Part shown: positions 17,293 through 27,875 of the stretch, one piece after another | How positions within the stretch are numbered: the first letter of the stretch is position 1 | Layout of the letters: the number at the start of each line of letters is the position of its first letter | Assembly (NCBI RefSeq): GCF_000786205.1 | Contig: NZ_JROH01000001.1 | Coordinates: 1-64,000, forward strand | Length of the DNA: 64,000 nt | Reading direction: 5' to 3' | Source: Sphingomonas sp. 37zxx | GTDB taxonomy: Bacteria > Pseudomonadota > Alphaproteobacteria > Sphingomonadales > Sphingomonadaceae | The notes under the pieces: generated by a model | Databases searched by the model: none | Seen by the model: the letters and a program-made list of their open reading frames with translations, nothing else | Told to the model about the DNA's origin: nothing | Made by a program: the position numbers and the translations under genes

Positions 17293-18525
17293 ATGCGACT
17301 CGAAGGCGAAACGGCGGACGTGGTGATTGTGGGCACCGGCCATGGTGGTGCGGCTTGTGCGATCGCGTTGCGACAGGGGGGCTTTGCGGGGTCGATCCTG
17401 ATGGTGGGCGACGAGCCCGAGCTTCCCTACGAGCGCCCGCCCTTGTCGAAGGATTATCTGAGCGGCGAGCGCGCGTTCGAGCGGTTGCTGATACGCCCGG
17501 CGGCCTTTTGGGAGGAACGCGGCGTCGGCTTTCGGTTGTCGTCGCGAGTTGTCTCGGTCGATGCCGGGGCGCATTGCTTGCGGACGCAGGCGGGCGAGAC
17601 GATCGGCTATCGGCATTTGATCTGGGCGACCGGCGGCACGCCGCGCCGGCTGAGCTGTGTGGGCGGCGATCTGGGCGGCGTCCACACGGTACGCACGCGC
17701 GCCGATGCCGATCGGATGATGACCGAATTGCCGCAGGTGACGCGCGCGGTCGTCGTCGGTGGCGGCTATATCGGGCTCGAGGCCGCCGCGGTGCTCGCCA
17801 AGGCGGGCAAGCAGGTGGTGCTGGTCGAGGCGCTGGACCGCGTGCTGGCGCGGGTGGCGGGCGAGCCGTTGTCGCGCTTCTTCGAGGCCGAGCATCGCGC
17901 GCATGGCGTCGACATCCGGCTGAGCAGCGCGGTCGATTGTATCATCGGCGATGACCGCGTCACCGGGGTGCGGCTGGCCGATGGCGATGTGCTGCCCGCC
18001 GATATGGTCGTGGTGGGCATCGGCATCGTACCTGCGGTCGAGCCGCTGCTGGCCGCCGGTGCGGCGGGCGGGAATGGAGTGGCGGTCGATGCGCAGGGGC
18101 GGGCCTCGCTGCCCGACATTTTCGCGCTGGGCGATTGCGCGCTGCATCATAATGGCTTTGCTGGCGGCGATGTCCGGATCGAATCGGTACAGAACGCCAA
18201 TGATCAGGCGACGGTGGTCGCGCGGACGATCCTGGGGGTGCCCGCCGCCTATGATTCGGTGCCGTGGTTCTGGTCGAACCAATATGACCTGAAATTACAG
18301 ACGGTCGGGCTTTCGGCGGGGCATGACGAAGCGATCCTGCGCGGCGATCCCGCGAGCCGCAGCTTTTCGGTGGTGTATCTGCGCGAAGGGCGGGTGATCG
18401 CGCTCGATTGCGTCAATGCGGTGCGCGATTATGTCCAGGGGCGCAAATTGGTGGTCGAGCAGATGCGCCCGCCGCGCGAGCAGCTGGCCGATGCCGGGGT
18501 GCCGCTCAAGTCGATCGCGGCCTGA
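17293..18525 (+). CDS. Ferredoxin/rubredoxin reductase-like FAD protein
   Basis: The 410-residue protein follows the pattern of NADH-ferredoxin reductases that serve cytochrome P450 or Rieske oxygenases. It has an FAD loop [20 protein letters not shown], the segment [16 protein letters not shown], the NAD loop [20 protein letters not shown], and [11 protein letters not shown] followed by [10 protein letters not shown]. The C-terminal reductase domain has [15 protein letters not shown]. No ferredoxin or oxygenase is next to it, so its electron acceptor is unknown. It has a good ribosome binding site, AAGGAGG. The next gene, DUF72, follows after 55 bp. Confidence 0.9.
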   Translation: MRLEGETADVVIVGTGHGGAACAIALRQGGFAGSILMVGDEPELPYERPPLSKDYLSGERAFERLLIRPAAFWEERGVGFRLSSRVVSVDAGAHCLRTQAGETIGYRHLIWATGGTPRRLSCVGGDLGGVHTVRTRADADRMMTELPQVTRAVVVGGGYIGLEAAAVLAKAGKQVVLVEALDRVLARVAGEPLSRFFEAEHRAHGVDIRLSSAVDCIIGDDRVTGVRLADGDVLPADMVVVGIGIVPAVEPLLAAGAAGGNGVAVDAQGRASLPDIFALGDCALHHNGFAGGDVRIESVQNANDQATVVARTILGVPAAYDSVPWFWSNQYDLKLQTVGLSAGHDEAILRGDPASRSFSVVYLREGRVIALDCVNAVRDYVQGRKLVVEQMRPPREQLADAGVPLKSIAA

Positions 18526-18580
18526 GCTTCGGGCGCAATCTTCGGGTCGTTCGGCTCCTGGGTCATGCTAACGCTGCGCC

Positions 18581-19384
18581 ATGACCAACGCCCTGATTCG
18601 CGCCGGCATCGGCGGCTGGACCTATGAACCCTGGCGCGGCGGGGTGTTCTATCCCGAGGGGCTCGTCCAGAAACGCGAGCTCGAATATGCCGCGTCGAAG
18701 CTGACCGCGATCGAGATCAACGGCACCTATTATTCGAGCTTCAAGCCCGCCTCGTTCGCGGGCTGGGCCAAGGCGGTGCCCGACGGCTTCGTCTTTGCGG
18801 TGAAGGCGTCGCGCTACACCACCAATCGCAAGGTGCTGGCCGAGGCGGGCGAATCGATCGCCAAGTTCCTGGGGCAGGGGCTGACCGAGCTTGGCGATCG
18901 GCTGGGGCCGATCCTGTGGCAATTCATGGCGACCAAGAAGTTCGATGCCGATGATTTCGGTGCGTTCCTCAAGCTGCTGCCTGCCGCGCAGGACGGGGTG
19001 GCGCTGCGCCATGCGGTGCAGGTGCGGCATGAGAGCTTCCACGTCCCCGAATTCGTCGCGATGGCGCGCGCGGCGGGGGTGGCGATCGTCTATGCCGATT
19101 CGGCGGAGTATCCGGCGATCGCCGATGTGACCGGCGATTTCGTCTATGCGCGGCTCGAAAATGCCGAGGCGCAGTTCGTGGCTGGCTATGCGCCAAGTGC
19201 GCTCGATCGCTGGGCCAAGGTGGCGCGCGAATGGGCGGCGGGCGCGCAGCCCGATGGGTTGCCTTATGCCGGCGATGTGGTGGCGCCGAAGCAACCGCGC
19301 GACACCTTCGTCTTCATGATCAACGGTGCCAAGGAGCGCGCGCCTGCCGCGGCGATGGCGTTGCTGGATCGGCTGAACGGATAG
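18581..19384 (+). CDS. DUF72 protein (YecE-like)
   Basis: The 267-residue protein begins with RAGIGGWTYEPWRGGVFYPE and continues with L-T-A-I-E-I-N-G-T-Y-Y, FAVKASRYTTN and DRLGPILWQF, which are the hallmarks of the DUF72/YecE TIM-barrel family. The function is unknown in all members I can name. It is probably an independent cytosolic protein. The ATG at 18581 is well supported, and the gene is the usual length. Confidence 0.9.
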   Translation: MTNALIRAGIGGWTYEPWRGGVFYPEGLVQKRELEYAASKLTAIEINGTYYSSFKPASFAGWAKAVPDGFVFAVKASRYTTNRKVLAEAGESIAKFLGQGLTELGDRLGPILWQFMATKKFDADDFGAFLKLLPAAQDGVALRHAVQVRHESFHVPEFVAMARAAGVAIVYADSAEYPAIADVTGDFVYARLENAEAQFVAGYAPSALDRWAKVAREWAAGAQPDGLPYAGDVVAPKQPRDTFVFMINGAKERAPAAAMALLDRLNG

Positions 19385-19451
19385 GCAGCCGGACCCTTTG
19401 GCGGCATCGGCGGTTGTTACGGCTCCGAATAGCAGGAGACATGCGATCGCT

Positions 19452-20381
19452 ATGCTGCAACAGATTGTCGCCGAAATAGCCGAGGAAATCGCCGACAAGG
19501 CCGCCGAGATCGAAAGCGCGGCCGATGCCAAGGTCGAGGGTGAGGCCCCCGGTGGGTTCGGCATCGCGGTGGCGACGATCGAGGGCGAGGTCGTATTGGC
19601 GGGCGAGGCCGCGACTCAGTTCCCGTTGCAGAGCATCTCTAAGGTGTTCGCGCTCGAACTGGCGCTGTGCGCGCTGGGCGACAAGGTGTTCGAGCGCGTC
19701 GGGCGCGAACCTTCGGGCGATCCGTTCAACTCGATCATCGATCTCGAAAAAACCTCGGGGCTGCCGCGCAATCCGTTCGTCAACGCCGGCGCGCTGGCGG
19801 TGGTCGATATTCTGGTCGAGGAGCTTACGGCGGAGAAACAGTCCGACGCCGTCGTCGAATTCGTGCGTCGCCAGGCGGGGCTCGATAGCGTCGAACTCAA
19901 TGACGAGGTGATGGCATCGGAGCATGAGGGCGGCGACCTCAACCGCGCGATCATGAGCTTCATGCGGCATCACGGCAATTTCCACTCGCCGATCGACGAG
20001 GTGATGGAAGCCTATGTGAAGCAATGCGCGTTCATGATCGATTGCGCGGGGCTGGCGCGCGCGGGGCGGTTCCTGGCGCACACCCGCCGCTCGCGCGACG
20101 ACGAAAAGGCCGATGCCAAGGCGCAGCGGATGCGCAAAGTGCTCGCGCTGATGATGACGTGCGGCCATTATGACGGATCGGGCGACTTCGCGCTGCGCGT
20201 GGGCCTGCCCGCCAAGAGCGGGGTCGGCGGCGGGATACTGGCGGTGGTGCCCGAGATTGCCTCGGTCGCGATATGGTCGCCCAACCTCGATCAGCATGGC
20301 AATTCGATGCTCGGCGTGCGCGCGCTCGAGATGCTGGCACATCGGACGGGATGGTCGGTGTTCGGGCCGCCCTGTGTGTAG
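19452..20381 (+). CDS. glsA: Glutaminase
   Basis: The enzyme deamidates glutamine to glutamate. The 309-residue product matches the E. coli glutaminase size. It contains F-P-L-Q-S-I-S-K-V-F with the serine-lysine pair of the beta-lactamase-like active site (S-x-x-K), the N-P-F-V-N-A-G-A motif, and K-S-G-V-G-G-G-I near the C-terminus. ATG 19452 gives MLQQIVAEIAEEI, and CAGGAGA lies about 15 nt upstream. It converges with the CoA-transferase gene across a 53-bp gap. Confidence 0.94.
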   Translation: MLQQIVAEIAEEIADKAAEIESAADAKVEGEAPGGFGIAVATIEGEVVLAGEAATQFPLQSISKVFALELALCALGDKVFERVGREPSGDPFNSIIDLEKTSGLPRNPFVNAGALAVVDILVEELTAEKQSDAVVEFVRRQAGLDSVELNDEVMASEHEGGDLNRAIMSFMRHHGNFHSPIDEVMEAYVKQCAFMIDCAGLARAGRFLAHTRRSRDDEKADAKAQRMRKVLALMMTCGHYDGSGDFALRVGLPAKSGVGGGILAVVPEIASVAIWSPNLDQHGNSMLGVRALEMLAHRTGWSVFGPPCV

Positions 20382-20434
20382 GGGGTGGCAGATCGCTGGC
20401 CGAACGTCAGTTTGCGGGGGCGGATCGCTATGGA

Positions 20435-21565
20435 TCAGGCGTCGTTGGCCGCGCGCCTCGGGCTGGGGGTCGCCGACACCATGCGTTTGCCGTCGATCAC
20501 GATCGGACTCGCCACGCCCGGCAGCCCGCCGGGTGCGATCCGCATGCCGCGCGCCATCACCTGCGGGTCAGCGAAGACCTGGTCGACGGTGTTGATCGGG
20601 CCGGCCGGGACACCGGCGGCTTCGAGCGCGGCGGCGAGCTGGTCGCGTGGCCGGGTGCGGGTGGCGGCTTCGATCAGGGGGATCAGCGCGGCGCGGTTCG
20701 CGACGCGGGCGGGGTTGGTCACAAAGCGTGGGTCGGCGGCGATGTCGAGGCCCAAGACCGCGCAGAGCCTGGCGAACTGGCCGTCATTGCCGACCGCGAT
20801 CACCAGCGGGTCGTCCTGCGTCTCAAACGCCTGATAGGGTGCCAGGTTGGCGTGGCCATTGCCCATCCGGTGCGGCACCTTGCCCGATGCCATCCAGTTG
20901 AGCGCCTGGTTCGCGAGCACCGCGATCTGGGTGTCGAGCAGCGCCATGTCGATATGCGCGCCCCGCCCCCCCTCTGGCCCGGTCATATCGCGCTGGCGTA
21001 GCGCGGCGAGGATCGCGACCGCCGAATAGACGCCGGTGAAGATGTCCGCATAGGCAATCCCTGCCTTTTGCGGCGGGCCGTCGGGCTCGCCGGTGAGCGA
21101 CATCAGCCCGCCCATCGCCTGGATGATGAAGTCATAGCCCGCGCGCGGCGCATACGGCCCGGTCTGGCCGAAGCCGGTGATCGAACAGGTGATGAGGCGC
21201 GGGTTGAGCGCGCTCAAGCTGGCGTGGTCGAGGCCGTATTTGACCAGCCCGCCGACCTTGTAATTCTCGATCACGACATCGGCATCGGCGATCAGCGCGC
21301 GGACCTCGGCCTGACCCTTAGGCGTGGCGATGTCGATCGCGCGAGACGTCTTGCCGCGATTGGTCGAGTGGAAATAGGCGGCGTCGAGATTGGTGCCGTC
21401 GGGCGCGTGGAGGAAGGGCGGCCCCCAATGGCGGGTGTCGTCACCCGCGCCGGGGCGCTCGATCTTGATGACGTCGGCACCCAGATCGGCGAGCAACTGG
21501 CCGCACCAGGGGCCGGCCAGGATTCGCGCCAGCTCGATGACGCGGACGCCTTCGAGCGGCTTCAT
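20435..21565 (-). CDS. Class III CoA-transferase (CaiB/BaiF), probably glutarate/succinyl-CoA type
   Basis: The 376-residue protein is a formyl-CoA transferase-type enzyme. It has LEGVRVIELARILAGPWCGQ, LGADVIKIERPGAGDDTR, a G-x-x-x-x-x-D catalytic region (GRGAHIDMALLDTQIAVL, with Asp as the likely nucleophile), and V-P-A-G-P-I-N. It lies two genes away from glutaryl-CoA dehydrogenase on the same strand. In other bacteria and in mitochondria such a pairing marks succinyl-CoA:glutarate CoA-transferase, so it probably activates glutarate. Substrate assignment is an inference. Its ATG overlaps the stop of the GNAT gene (ATGA). Confidence 0.88.
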   Translation of the reverse strand: MKPLEGVRVIELARILAGPWCGQLLADLGADVIKIERPGAGDDTRHWGPPFLHAPDGTNLDAAYFHSTNRGKTSRAIDIATPKGQAEVRALIADADVVIENYKVGGLVKYGLDHASLSALNPRLITCSITGFGQTGPYAPRAGYDFIIQAMGGLMSLTGEPDGPPQKAGIAYADIFTGVYSAVAILAALRQRDMTGPEGGRGAHIDMALLDTQIAVLANQALNWMASGKVPHRMGNGHANLAPYQAFETQDDPLVIAVGNDGQFARLCAVLGLDIAADPRFVTNPARVANRAALIPLIEAATRTRPRDQLAAALEAAGVPAGPINTVDQVFADPQVMARGMRIAPGGLPGVASPIVIDGKRMVSATPSPRRAANDA

Positions 21566-22080
21566 GCGCGGTCGATCGCATAGACGACATGGTCGGGAAA
21601 CATATCGCCGTTACCGCGATGGTGGCGACCGGGGATCAGCGTCCCGCCGATCTTCTCCATCGCCCGGCGCGAGCGCAGGTTGTGCTGTCCGACCAGGAAG
21701 ACGACGCGGCCGACATAATAATGGATGTGGTCGAGCATCAGCCGCTTGATCTCGCGATTATAGCTGCCGCCCCAATGCCTGCGCGCGATGAAGGTCCAGC
21801 CGATCTCGAGCTCGTCATTGGCTTGATCATATGCGTCGTAGCGGCTCGAGCCGATGATCATGCCTGTCGCCTTGTCGATGATCACAAGCCCGCCGCCGCA
21901 GGCCAGCGCCTCGTCGAAAAAAGTGTGGAACACCGTTTCGCGCCAGCGGTCGGGCACCGGGTGCAGTTCCCAGATCAGCGGGTCGGATGCGACCGCGTAC
22001 ACCGCCTCCCAATCGTCCGCGCGTAGCGGGCGAATAACGACGCGCTCGCCTTCAAGCGTCGGCTGCCGATCCGGCGTCAT
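21562..22080 (-). CDS. GNAT acetyltransferase (RimJ/RimL type)
   Basis: The 172-residue protein has the RimJ/RimL layout: LEGERVVIRPLRADDWEAVY, W-E-L-H-P-V-P-D-R at the first strand, ELEIGWTFIARRHWGGSYNR, and LRSRRAMEKIGGTLIP at the acetyl-CoA site. The target is unknown. It sits inside the glutarate gene cluster, overlapping the CoA-transferase start and 36 bp after the dehydrogenase gene, so it is co-transcribed. There is no evident role in glutarate metabolism. Confidence 0.87.
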   Translation of the reverse strand: MTPDRQPTLEGERVVIRPLRADDWEAVYAVASDPLIWELHPVPDRWRETVFHTFFDEALACGGGLVIIDKATGMIIGSSRYDAYDQANDELEIGWTFIARRHWGGSYNREIKRLMLDHIHYYVGRVVFLVGQHNLRSRRAMEKIGGTLIPGRHHRGNGDMFPDHVVYAIDRA

Positions 22081-22116
22081 GTCAGGCTGGTCTGGCAGTA
22101 CCGCCGCGTCCCGTCA

Positions 22117-23304
22117 TCAGAACGCCGCGATCCCGGTGATTGCGCGGCCCAGGATCAGCCCGTGGACGTCGTGCGTGCCCTCATAGGTGTTGACCGTTTC
22201 GAGGTTGATCGCGTGGCGCATCACATGGAAATCGGCCGAGATGCCATTGCCACCGTGCATGTCGCGCGCAACGCGGGCGATGGCGAGTGCCTTGCCGCAA
22301 TTGTTGCGCTTGAGGATCGAGATCGCATCGGGGGCAAGCTCGTGCGCGTCGAACATCCGGCCTGCGCGAAGGCAGGCGTTGAGCCCCAGCGAAATCTCTG
22401 TCAGCATGTCAGCGAGCTTGATCTGCACCAATTGCGTCGCGGCGAGCGGGCGGCCGAATTGCTGGCGGTCGAGCGTATATTGCCGTGCGGCGTCGAGGCA
22501 GAATTCGGCGGCACCCATCGTGCCCCAGGCGATGCCGTAGCGCGCGCGGTTGAGGCAGCCGAATGGCCCCTTCAGCCCCTGGACGTCGGGCAGCAGCGCG
22601 TCTTCGCCGACTTCGACCCCCTCCATCACGATTTCGCCGGTGATCGACGCGCGCAGGCTCAACTTGCCCTCGATCTTGGGTGCGGTCAGCCCCTTCATCC
22701 CCTTTTCGAGCACGAAGCCGCGAATCGCGCCGCCATGCGCGTCCGATTTCGCCCAGACGACGAAGACGTCGGCGATCGGCGAATTGGTGATCCACATCTT
22801 CGAGCCCGTCAGGCGATAGCCGCCGCCGTCGATTGCCTCGGCGCGGGTGCGCATGCCCGATGGGTCAGACCCGGCATCGGGTTCGGTCAGGCCGAAACAG
22901 CCGATCCATTCGCCGCTTGCCAGCTTGGGCAGATATTTGCGCTTCTGCGCTTCAGAGCCGTAGGCGTTGATCGGGTGCATCACCAGGCTCGACTGGACGC
23001 TCATCGCCGAGCGATAGCCGCTGTCGATCGCCTCGACCTCGCGCGCGACCAGGCCGTAGGAGACATAGCCCAGGCCAGCGCCGCCATAGGTTTCGGGGAT
23101 GGTCGGCCCGAGCAGGCCCAATTGGCCCATCTCGTCCATGATCTCGCGGTGGAAATGTTCGTCGAGAAAGGCGCGGGTGACGCGGGGCAACAGCTTTTCG
23201 CGCGAATATTCATGCGCGGTGTCGCGCACCATGCGTTCGTCGTCGGTCAACTGTGCTTCGAGCTGGAAGGGGTCCTGCCAATCGAACCTGCCCATTTCGG
23301 CCAT
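22117..23304 (-). CDS. gcdH: Glutaryl-CoA dehydrogenase
   Basis: This acyl-CoA dehydrogenase oxidises and decarboxylates glutaryl-CoA to crotonyl-CoA in lysine and tryptophan breakdown. The 395-residue product starts with [20 protein letters not shown], has [19 protein letters not shown] at the FAD site, and ends with [20 protein letters not shown], where Glu in T-Y-E-G-T is the catalytic base. This signature separates GcdH from short-chain relatives. The adjacent CoA-transferase supports glutarate as the substrate source. Enzyme of the cytosol; electrons go to ETF. Confidence 0.93.
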   Translation of the reverse strand: MAEMGRFDWQDPFQLEAQLTDDERMVRDTAHEYSREKLLPRVTRAFLDEHFHREIMDEMGQLGLLGPTIPETYGGAGLGYVSYGLVAREVEAIDSGYRSAMSVQSSLVMHPINAYGSEAQKRKYLPKLASGEWIGCFGLTEPDAGSDPSGMRTRAEAIDGGGYRLTGSKMWITNSPIADVFVVWAKSDAHGGAIRGFVLEKGMKGLTAPKIEGKLSLRASITGEIVMEGVEVGEDALLPDVQGLKGPFGCLNRARYGIAWGTMGAAEFCLDAARQYTLDRQQFGRPLAATQLVQIKLADMLTEISLGLNACLRAGRMFDAHELAPDAISILKRNNCGKALAIARVARDMHGGNGISADFHVMRHAINLETVNTYEGTHDVHGLILGRAITGIAAF

Positions 23305-23317
23305 CGCGTCATCCTTC

Positions 23318-24226
23318 CTACATCGTTGTCACTGCCGAGCCATCGGGTACGACCATCGGCGGCGGGGTAGGTGCCGGGATCGCGCCGAGTGGCGGGGCAG
23401 GGGGTTCTACCCCTTCGAGCGCCGCCGCTTCGATAATGTCGAGCGCACGCCTGGCAGTGATATAGCGACGCGCGGCTTCGATCCAACTGCTGGCCTGCGC
23501 TGCGCCGGGCATCCGGGCGATTTCGGCCACCGCGCCTTCGACATGGCCGGCATCGAGCATCCGCCGGGCGCGGATCAACCGGTCATTGGGCCGCGCGCTT
23601 GGCGTACCGTCTTCGCGCAGCACCACCAGTCCGCTGAATTCACGGCGAACGCCTTGCCACCAGCTTGCGCCATCGCTGCCCGAGACCAGTTCAGGGGCAA
23701 GCGTATCGAGCGCTAGCCGCAGATCTTCGAGGGTGACGGGGGCGCGTGCGGCTTCGATCACGTAATTGGTCGCGCGCGGTTCGCTGGCGCTGAAACGCTG
23801 ACGCAACTGCCCCTCAAGATAGCCGAGCGGCAGCCCGCGATCGAGCGCGCGGCGCGAGGCGAATGCCGCCAACAATGCCTCGGCGCGGGTGGCGAAGGAG
23901 GATGCGACGCGCGAATCATTATCGATATTGGCCAGCCGCGCCTCTAGCCCCTGGATACGGCCAGCCAGCATGATTTCGCGCGCATATAGCGAGGCAAGGT
24001 CGGTGCCCGGCGGGGTGGGCTGCGGCGCCACCACCTGCGGCTGGACGACGATGGGCTGCGGTGTGGCAGCGCCCGATGAATAGCCGAGCCGATGGAGCAT
24101 CGGTGCGACGTACCAATAGGTTGCCGCGATCCCGGCGACGAACGCCAGCAACCCGATCAGCACCCCCCATTGCAGGCGATTACGCCCGCGGGGCGGAATA
24201 TCGAACGACACTTCGTCATGGTTCAT
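23318..24226 (-). CDS. Mitofilin/Mic60-like inner-membrane protein
   Basis: The 302-residue protein has a cytosolic N-terminus, one membrane helix at about residues 19-40 ([20 protein letters not shown]), a Pro/Gln-rich linker, a short coiled coil, and a helical C-terminal domain. Alphaproteobacterial Mic60 homologues, the ancestors of the mitochondrial crista-junction protein, have this layout and are typically encoded right after hemC and hemD, as here. I chose ATG 24226, since the upstream codons to 24262 overlap hemD. The C-terminal domain is shorter than in eukaryotes. Assignment rests on architecture and synteny. Confidence 0.7.
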   Translation of the reverse strand: MNHDEVSFDIPPRGRNRLQWGVLIGLLAFVAGIAATYWYVAPMLHRLGYSSGAATPQPIVVQPQVVAPQPTPPGTDLASLYAREIMLAGRIQGLEARLANIDNDSRVASSFATRAEALLAAFASRRALDRGLPLGYLEGQLRQRFSASEPRATNYVIEAARAPVTLEDLRLALDTLAPELVSGSDGASWWQGVRREFSGLVVLREDGTPSARPNDRLIRARRMLDAGHVEGAVAEIARMPGAAQASSWIEAARRYITARRALDIIEAAALEGVEPPAPPLGAIPAPTPPPMVVPDGSAVTTM

Positions 24227-24258
24227 AGCGCGTCTTATCCCGTGCGCCGCTGTCAGGG

Positions 24259-24903
24259 TCAATGCGCCGTGAGGGCGGTGGCGATCAGCGCCGAATCCTC
24301 AGGGACAGGGGCGACCGATATGCGCCGCCAGCCGGTGCCCGCCGCTTCGGCCGCGCGCGCGCTGATGGCGCAGATAGCGATGGCGGCGCGATCGGTGGTC
24401 AGCGCGGCCAGCCGACGCGCGGCGCGCGGCGAATGCACCAGCACGGTGTCGCCGGGCAACAGCGCGGGGCACAAGGCGCTTTCAATGCTGGCATAGACCG
24501 CGATGACCGCCGCGATCGGGCCGCCGGGCCTGAGCAGATGATCGCGCCCGCACAGGTGCAGCGCGCGGGCAAAGCCCAGCCGATCGAGCGCGGCGACGGC
24601 GGCATCGGCGTCTGAATCGCCTATGCCCACGATGGGGAGCCCCGCTGCGCTTGCCGCCGCTGCGGTTGCTTGCCCGACGACAACCGTCGGCAGCGCCGCG
24701 ATCGACTGCAACCTGGCCCCTGCATGGCGAACCGCATTGGCGCTGGTCAGCAACAGCGAATCGAATCGTGCTGGATCGGGCGTGTCCCAGTATAGCGGCG
24801 CAACCTCGAACAGCGGCATCGCTATCGCCGTGCCGCCGCCTTGGGCAATCCGCGCGCAGGTCGCGCTATTGCCGGGTTCGGGACGCAGCACGACGATCCG
24901 CAC
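24259..24903 (-). CDS. hemD: Uroporphyrinogen-III synthase
   Basis: HemD cyclises hydroxymethylbilane to uroporphyrinogen III in haem synthesis. The family is poorly conserved. Visible support is RIVVLRPEPGNSATC at the start, FDSLLLTSANAVRHAG, and LVHSPRAARRLAAL near the C-terminus, in a two-domain protein of 214 residues. GTG at 24901-24903 lies 14 bp after the hemC stop and gives the standard start. Position directly after hemC on the same strand supports the call. It is followed by the mitofilin-like gene after 32 bp. Confidence 0.88.
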   Translation of the reverse strand: MRIVVLRPEPGNSATCARIAQGGGTAIAMPLFEVAPLYWDTPDPARFDSLLLTSANAVRHAGARLQSIAALPTVVVGQATAAAASAAGLPIVGIGDSDADAAVAALDRLGFARALHLCGRDHLLRPGGPIAAVIAVYASIESALCPALLPGDTVLVHSPRAARRLAALTTDRAAIAICAISARAAEAAGTGWRRISVAPVPEDSALIATALTAH

Positions 24904-24917
24904 CGCCGGTGTGATCC

Positions 24918-25829
24918 CTATCCGCCGAACCGCTGGCGGACCGCATCGGGCGCGCGCGCCAGCAGGTCGCGCGCAAGATCGGCGGCCATGTCGGGGCCGG
25001 TGCCCTCGATCCGCCCGGCGACATGCGCGCCGCCATCCTCCGACAATAGCTCCGCCGACAGGGTGATCCGCCCGCCCTCGATCCGGGCGAGCGCGGCGAC
25101 CGGCGAGTGGCAATCGGCCTGAAGCGCCGCCAGCAGCGCGCGTTCGACCATGACGCAGGCATGGGTTTCGGCATCGTCGATCGCCGCGACGGTCGCGATC
25201 GCGGCGTCATCGGCGGCGCGAACTTCGATGCCGATTGCGCCCTGGCTCGGGGCAGGCAGCATCTGATCGAGCGGGATCGCTACGCCGACATCGTCGCGGC
25301 CCAGCCGTTCAAGCCCGGCGGCCGCAAGCAGCGTCGCATCGGCTTCGTCGGCGGCAAGCTTGCCGATGCGGGTGTCGACATTGCCGCGAAACGGCACGAT
25401 CAGCAGGTCGGGGCGCAGTTTCCGCATCTGTGCCGCGCGGCGCGGGCTGCTGGTGCCGATCCGCGCGCCACGGGGCAGATCGTCGATCGAGGCCGCCCCC
25501 ACCAGCCGGTCGCGGACATCGGCGCGCGGCAGGATGGCCCGAAGCGCGATCGCATCGGGGCGGATCGTCTCGACATCCTTGAGCGAATGCACCGCGCAGT
25601 CGATGTCGCCACCCAGCAGTGCGCGATCCAATTCCTTGGTCCACAGCGCCTTGCCGCCGATTTCGGCGAGCGGGCGGTCCTGCACCCGGTCGCCGGTGGT
25701 GCGGATCGGGACGATCTCGAAGTCCAATGGATCACGGTCATGCGCGGCGGCGAGCAGCGCGCGAACCATGTTTGCCTGGGTGAGTGCCAGCGGCGAACCG
25801 CGCGTACCGATGCGAAAGGGCGTCTTCAT
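24918..25829 (-). CDS. hemC: Porphobilinogen deaminase (hydroxymethylbilane synthase)
   Basis: HemC joins four porphobilinogens into hydroxymethylbilane. The 303-residue protein opens [20 protein letters not shown] and has [25 protein letters not shown] and [15 protein letters not shown], where the Cys holds the dipyrromethane cofactor. ATG 25829 is chosen; the open frame to 25940 overlaps the divergent tsaD gene. It heads a hemC-hemD-mitofilin transcription unit. The 40-bp space to tsaD must hold both promoters. Confidence 0.95.
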   Translation of the reverse strand: MKTPFRIGTRGSPLALTQANMVRALLAAAHDRDPLDFEIVPIRTTGDRVQDRPLAEIGGKALWTKELDRALLGGDIDCAVHSLKDVETIRPDAIALRAILPRADVRDRLVGAASIDDLPRGARIGTSSPRRAAQMRKLRPDLLIVPFRGNVDTRIGKLAADEADATLLAAAGLERLGRDDVGVAIPLDQMLPAPSQGAIGIEVRAADDAAIATVAAIDDAETHACVMVERALLAALQADCHSPVAALARIEGGRITLSAELLSEDGGAHVAGRIEGTGPDMAADLARDLLARAPDAVRQRFGG

Positions 25830-25869
25830 GTCGCTTGTGCTAGCCGCCCGCGCGACTAGAGGAAAGAGC

Positions 25870-26904
25870 ATGGCGCTCATCCTCGGCATCGAATCGAGTT
25901 GCGACGAGACTGCGGTTGCGCTGGTTTCGAGCGACCGCACGATCCTCTCGCATCAATTGGCGGGCCAGGAGGCGGCGCATGCCCCCTATGGCGGCGTCGT
26001 TCCCGAAATCGCCGCGCGCGCGCACGCCGATGTGCTGCCGCCGCTGATCGAGGCGGCGCTGGCGCAGGCGGGGGTGGGCTTGCGCGATGTCGACGCGATC
26101 GCCGCGACTGCGGGGCCGGGGCTGATCGGCGGGGTGATGGTCGGGCTGGTGACCGGCAAGGCGCTGGCGCTGGCGGCGGGCAAGCCGCTGATCGCGGTGA
26201 ATCATCTCGAAGGGCATGCGCTGAGCCCCCGGCTGATCGATGCCGATCTGGCCTTTCCCTATCTGCTGTTGCTGGTGTCGGGCGGGCATTGCCAGTTGCT
26301 GCTGGTCAAGGGGGTCGGCAGCTACGCGCGACTGGCGACGACGATCGACGACGCGGCGGGCGAAGCGTTTGACAAGACTGCCAAGCTGCTGGGGCTGGGC
26401 TTTCCCGGTGGGCCGGCGGTGGAGCGCGCGGCGGCGCTGGGCGATGCACGCGCGGTGCCGTTGCCGCGCCCGCTGCTGGGATCGGCCGAGCCGCATTTTT
26501 CGTTCGCCGGCCTGAAAAGCGCGGTCGCGCGCGCGGCGGATTCGGGGCAGTATCAGGTCGAGGACATCGCCGCATCGTTCAGCCAGGCAGTGATCGATTG
26601 CCTGATCGACCGCACCCGACGCGCACTGGCGCTGGCCGACGATGCGACCGCTTTGGTGGTCGCGGGCGGGGTCGCGGCGAATCGCGGGGTGCGCGCCGCG
26701 CTCGAGCAATTGGCGGGGGAGCATGGCATGCGGTTCGTCGCGCCGCCCTTGTGGCTGTGTACCGACAATGCGGCGATGATCGCCTGGGCAGGGGCGGAAC
26801 GCTTTGCCGCGGGGCTGACCGATCCGCTCGACGTGGCGGCGCGCCCGCGCTGGCCGCTGGATCCGATGGCTGAACCGGTACGCGGCGCAGGGGTAAAGGC
26901 ATGA
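25870..26904 (+). CDS. tsaD: tRNA N6-threonylcarbamoyladenosine transferase
   Basis: TsaD transfers the threonylcarbamoyl group to A37 of ANN-decoding tRNAs, with TsaB and TsaE. The 344-residue product begins [17 protein letters not shown], the glycoprotease/Kae1 signature, and has the iron-binding H-L-E-G-H near residue 115 and L-V-S-G-G-H-C-Q. It is preceded by GGAAAGAG. The stop overlaps the ATG of gpsA (ATGA), a common pairing in alphaproteobacteria. Confidence 0.96.
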   Translation: MALILGIESSCDETAVALVSSDRTILSHQLAGQEAAHAPYGGVVPEIAARAHADVLPPLIEAALAQAGVGLRDVDAIAATAGPGLIGGVMVGLVTGKALALAAGKPLIAVNHLEGHALSPRLIDADLAFPYLLLLVSGGHCQLLLVKGVGSYARLATTIDDAAGEAFDKTAKLLGLGFPGGPAVERAAALGDARAVPLPRPLLGSAEPHFSFAGLKSAVARAADSGQYQVEDIAASFSQAVIDCLIDRTRRALALADDATALVVAGGVAANRGVRAALEQLAGEHGMRFVAPPLWLCTDNAAMIAWAGAERFAAGLTDPLDVAARPRWPLDPMAEPVRGAGVKA

Positions 26905-27875
26905 AGATCGGCGTTATCGGAGCGGGTGCATGGGGCACCGCGCTGGCCCAGGTGGCGGCGCAGGGCGGCGCGCCGGTGCTGCTATGGGCGCGCGAGCCAC
27001 AGGTGGTGGACAGCATCAATGCTGACCGCGTGAACGCGATGTTCCTCGATCGGGTGCGGCTGTCGGAGGCGATTCGGGCGACCGGGAACTTAAGCGACCT
27101 GGGGGCATGCGAGGCATTGCTCGTGGTCGTGCCGACTCAGCATGTTGCCGGGGTGCTGGCGCAGATCGACGTCGCCGGGCGACCTTTGGTACTGTGCGCC
27201 AAGGGGATCGAGGCGGGGACGCAGCGGCTGGTGAGCGAGATCGCCGCCGATACCTGCCCCGATTCGCCGATCGCAGTGCTGTCCGGCCCCACCTTCGCGC
27301 ACGAAGTGGCGGCGGGAAAGCCCACGGCGGTGACGCTGGCGTGCGGCGACAAGGCGTTGCGCGAGGCGCTGGCCGATCGGCTGTCGGGGCCGGCGCTTCG
27401 GCCTTATCTGTCGGATGACGTGATCGGGGCCGAGATCGGCGGCGCGGTGAAGAATGTGCTGGCGATCGCGTGCGGCGTGGTCGAAGGCGCGGGGCTTGGG
27501 CTGAACGCGCGCGCGGCGCTGATCGCGCGCGGCTTTGCCGAAATGACCCGCTTCGGGCTGGCGCGCGGCGGGCGGGCCGAGACACTGGCTGGGCTGTCGG
27601 GGCTGGGCGATCTGGTGCTGACCTGCTCGTCGACCAATTCGCGCAACTTTTCGCTCGGCGTCGGGATCGGATCGGGGCGAAGCGCCGCCGATCTGCTCGC
27701 CGACCGGCGGACGGTGGCCGAGGGTGCCTTCACCGCGCCGGTGCTTCGCGCCGCAGCGACGGCGGCTGGCGTCGACATGCCGGTGACCGAGGCGGTGTGC
27801 GCGTTGCTGGAAGGCGCGCATGTGGCGGCGATCGTCGAGCAATTGCTCGCGCGGCCGTTGAAGGTCGAGGCGTGA
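26901..27875 (+). CDS. gpsA: Glycerol-3-phosphate dehydrogenase [NAD(P)+]
   Basis: GpsA makes sn-glycerol 3-phosphate from dihydroxyacetone phosphate for phospholipid synthesis. The 324-residue protein has [10 protein letters not shown] at residues 7-16, [31 protein letters not shown], and [20 protein letters not shown] with the catalytic Lys. All are standard for the family. Translation is coupled to tsaD. A GC-rich inverted segment follows the stop near 27876-27915 and may help end transcription. Confidence 0.96.
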   Translation: MKIGVIGAGAWGTALAQVAAQGGAPVLLWAREPQVVDSINADRVNAMFLDRVRLSEAIRATGNLSDLGACEALLVVVPTQHVAGVLAQIDVAGRPLVLCAKGIEAGTQRLVSEIAADTCPDSPIAVLSGPTFAHEVAAGKPTAVTLACGDKALREALADRLSGPALRPYLSDDVIGAEIGGAVKNVLAIACGVVEGAGLGLNARAALIARGFAEMTRFGLARGGRAETLAGLSGLGDLVLTCSSTNSRNFSLGVGIGSGRSAADLLADRRTVAEGAFTAPVLRAAATAAGVDMPVTEAVCALLEGAHVAAIVEQLLARPLKVEA

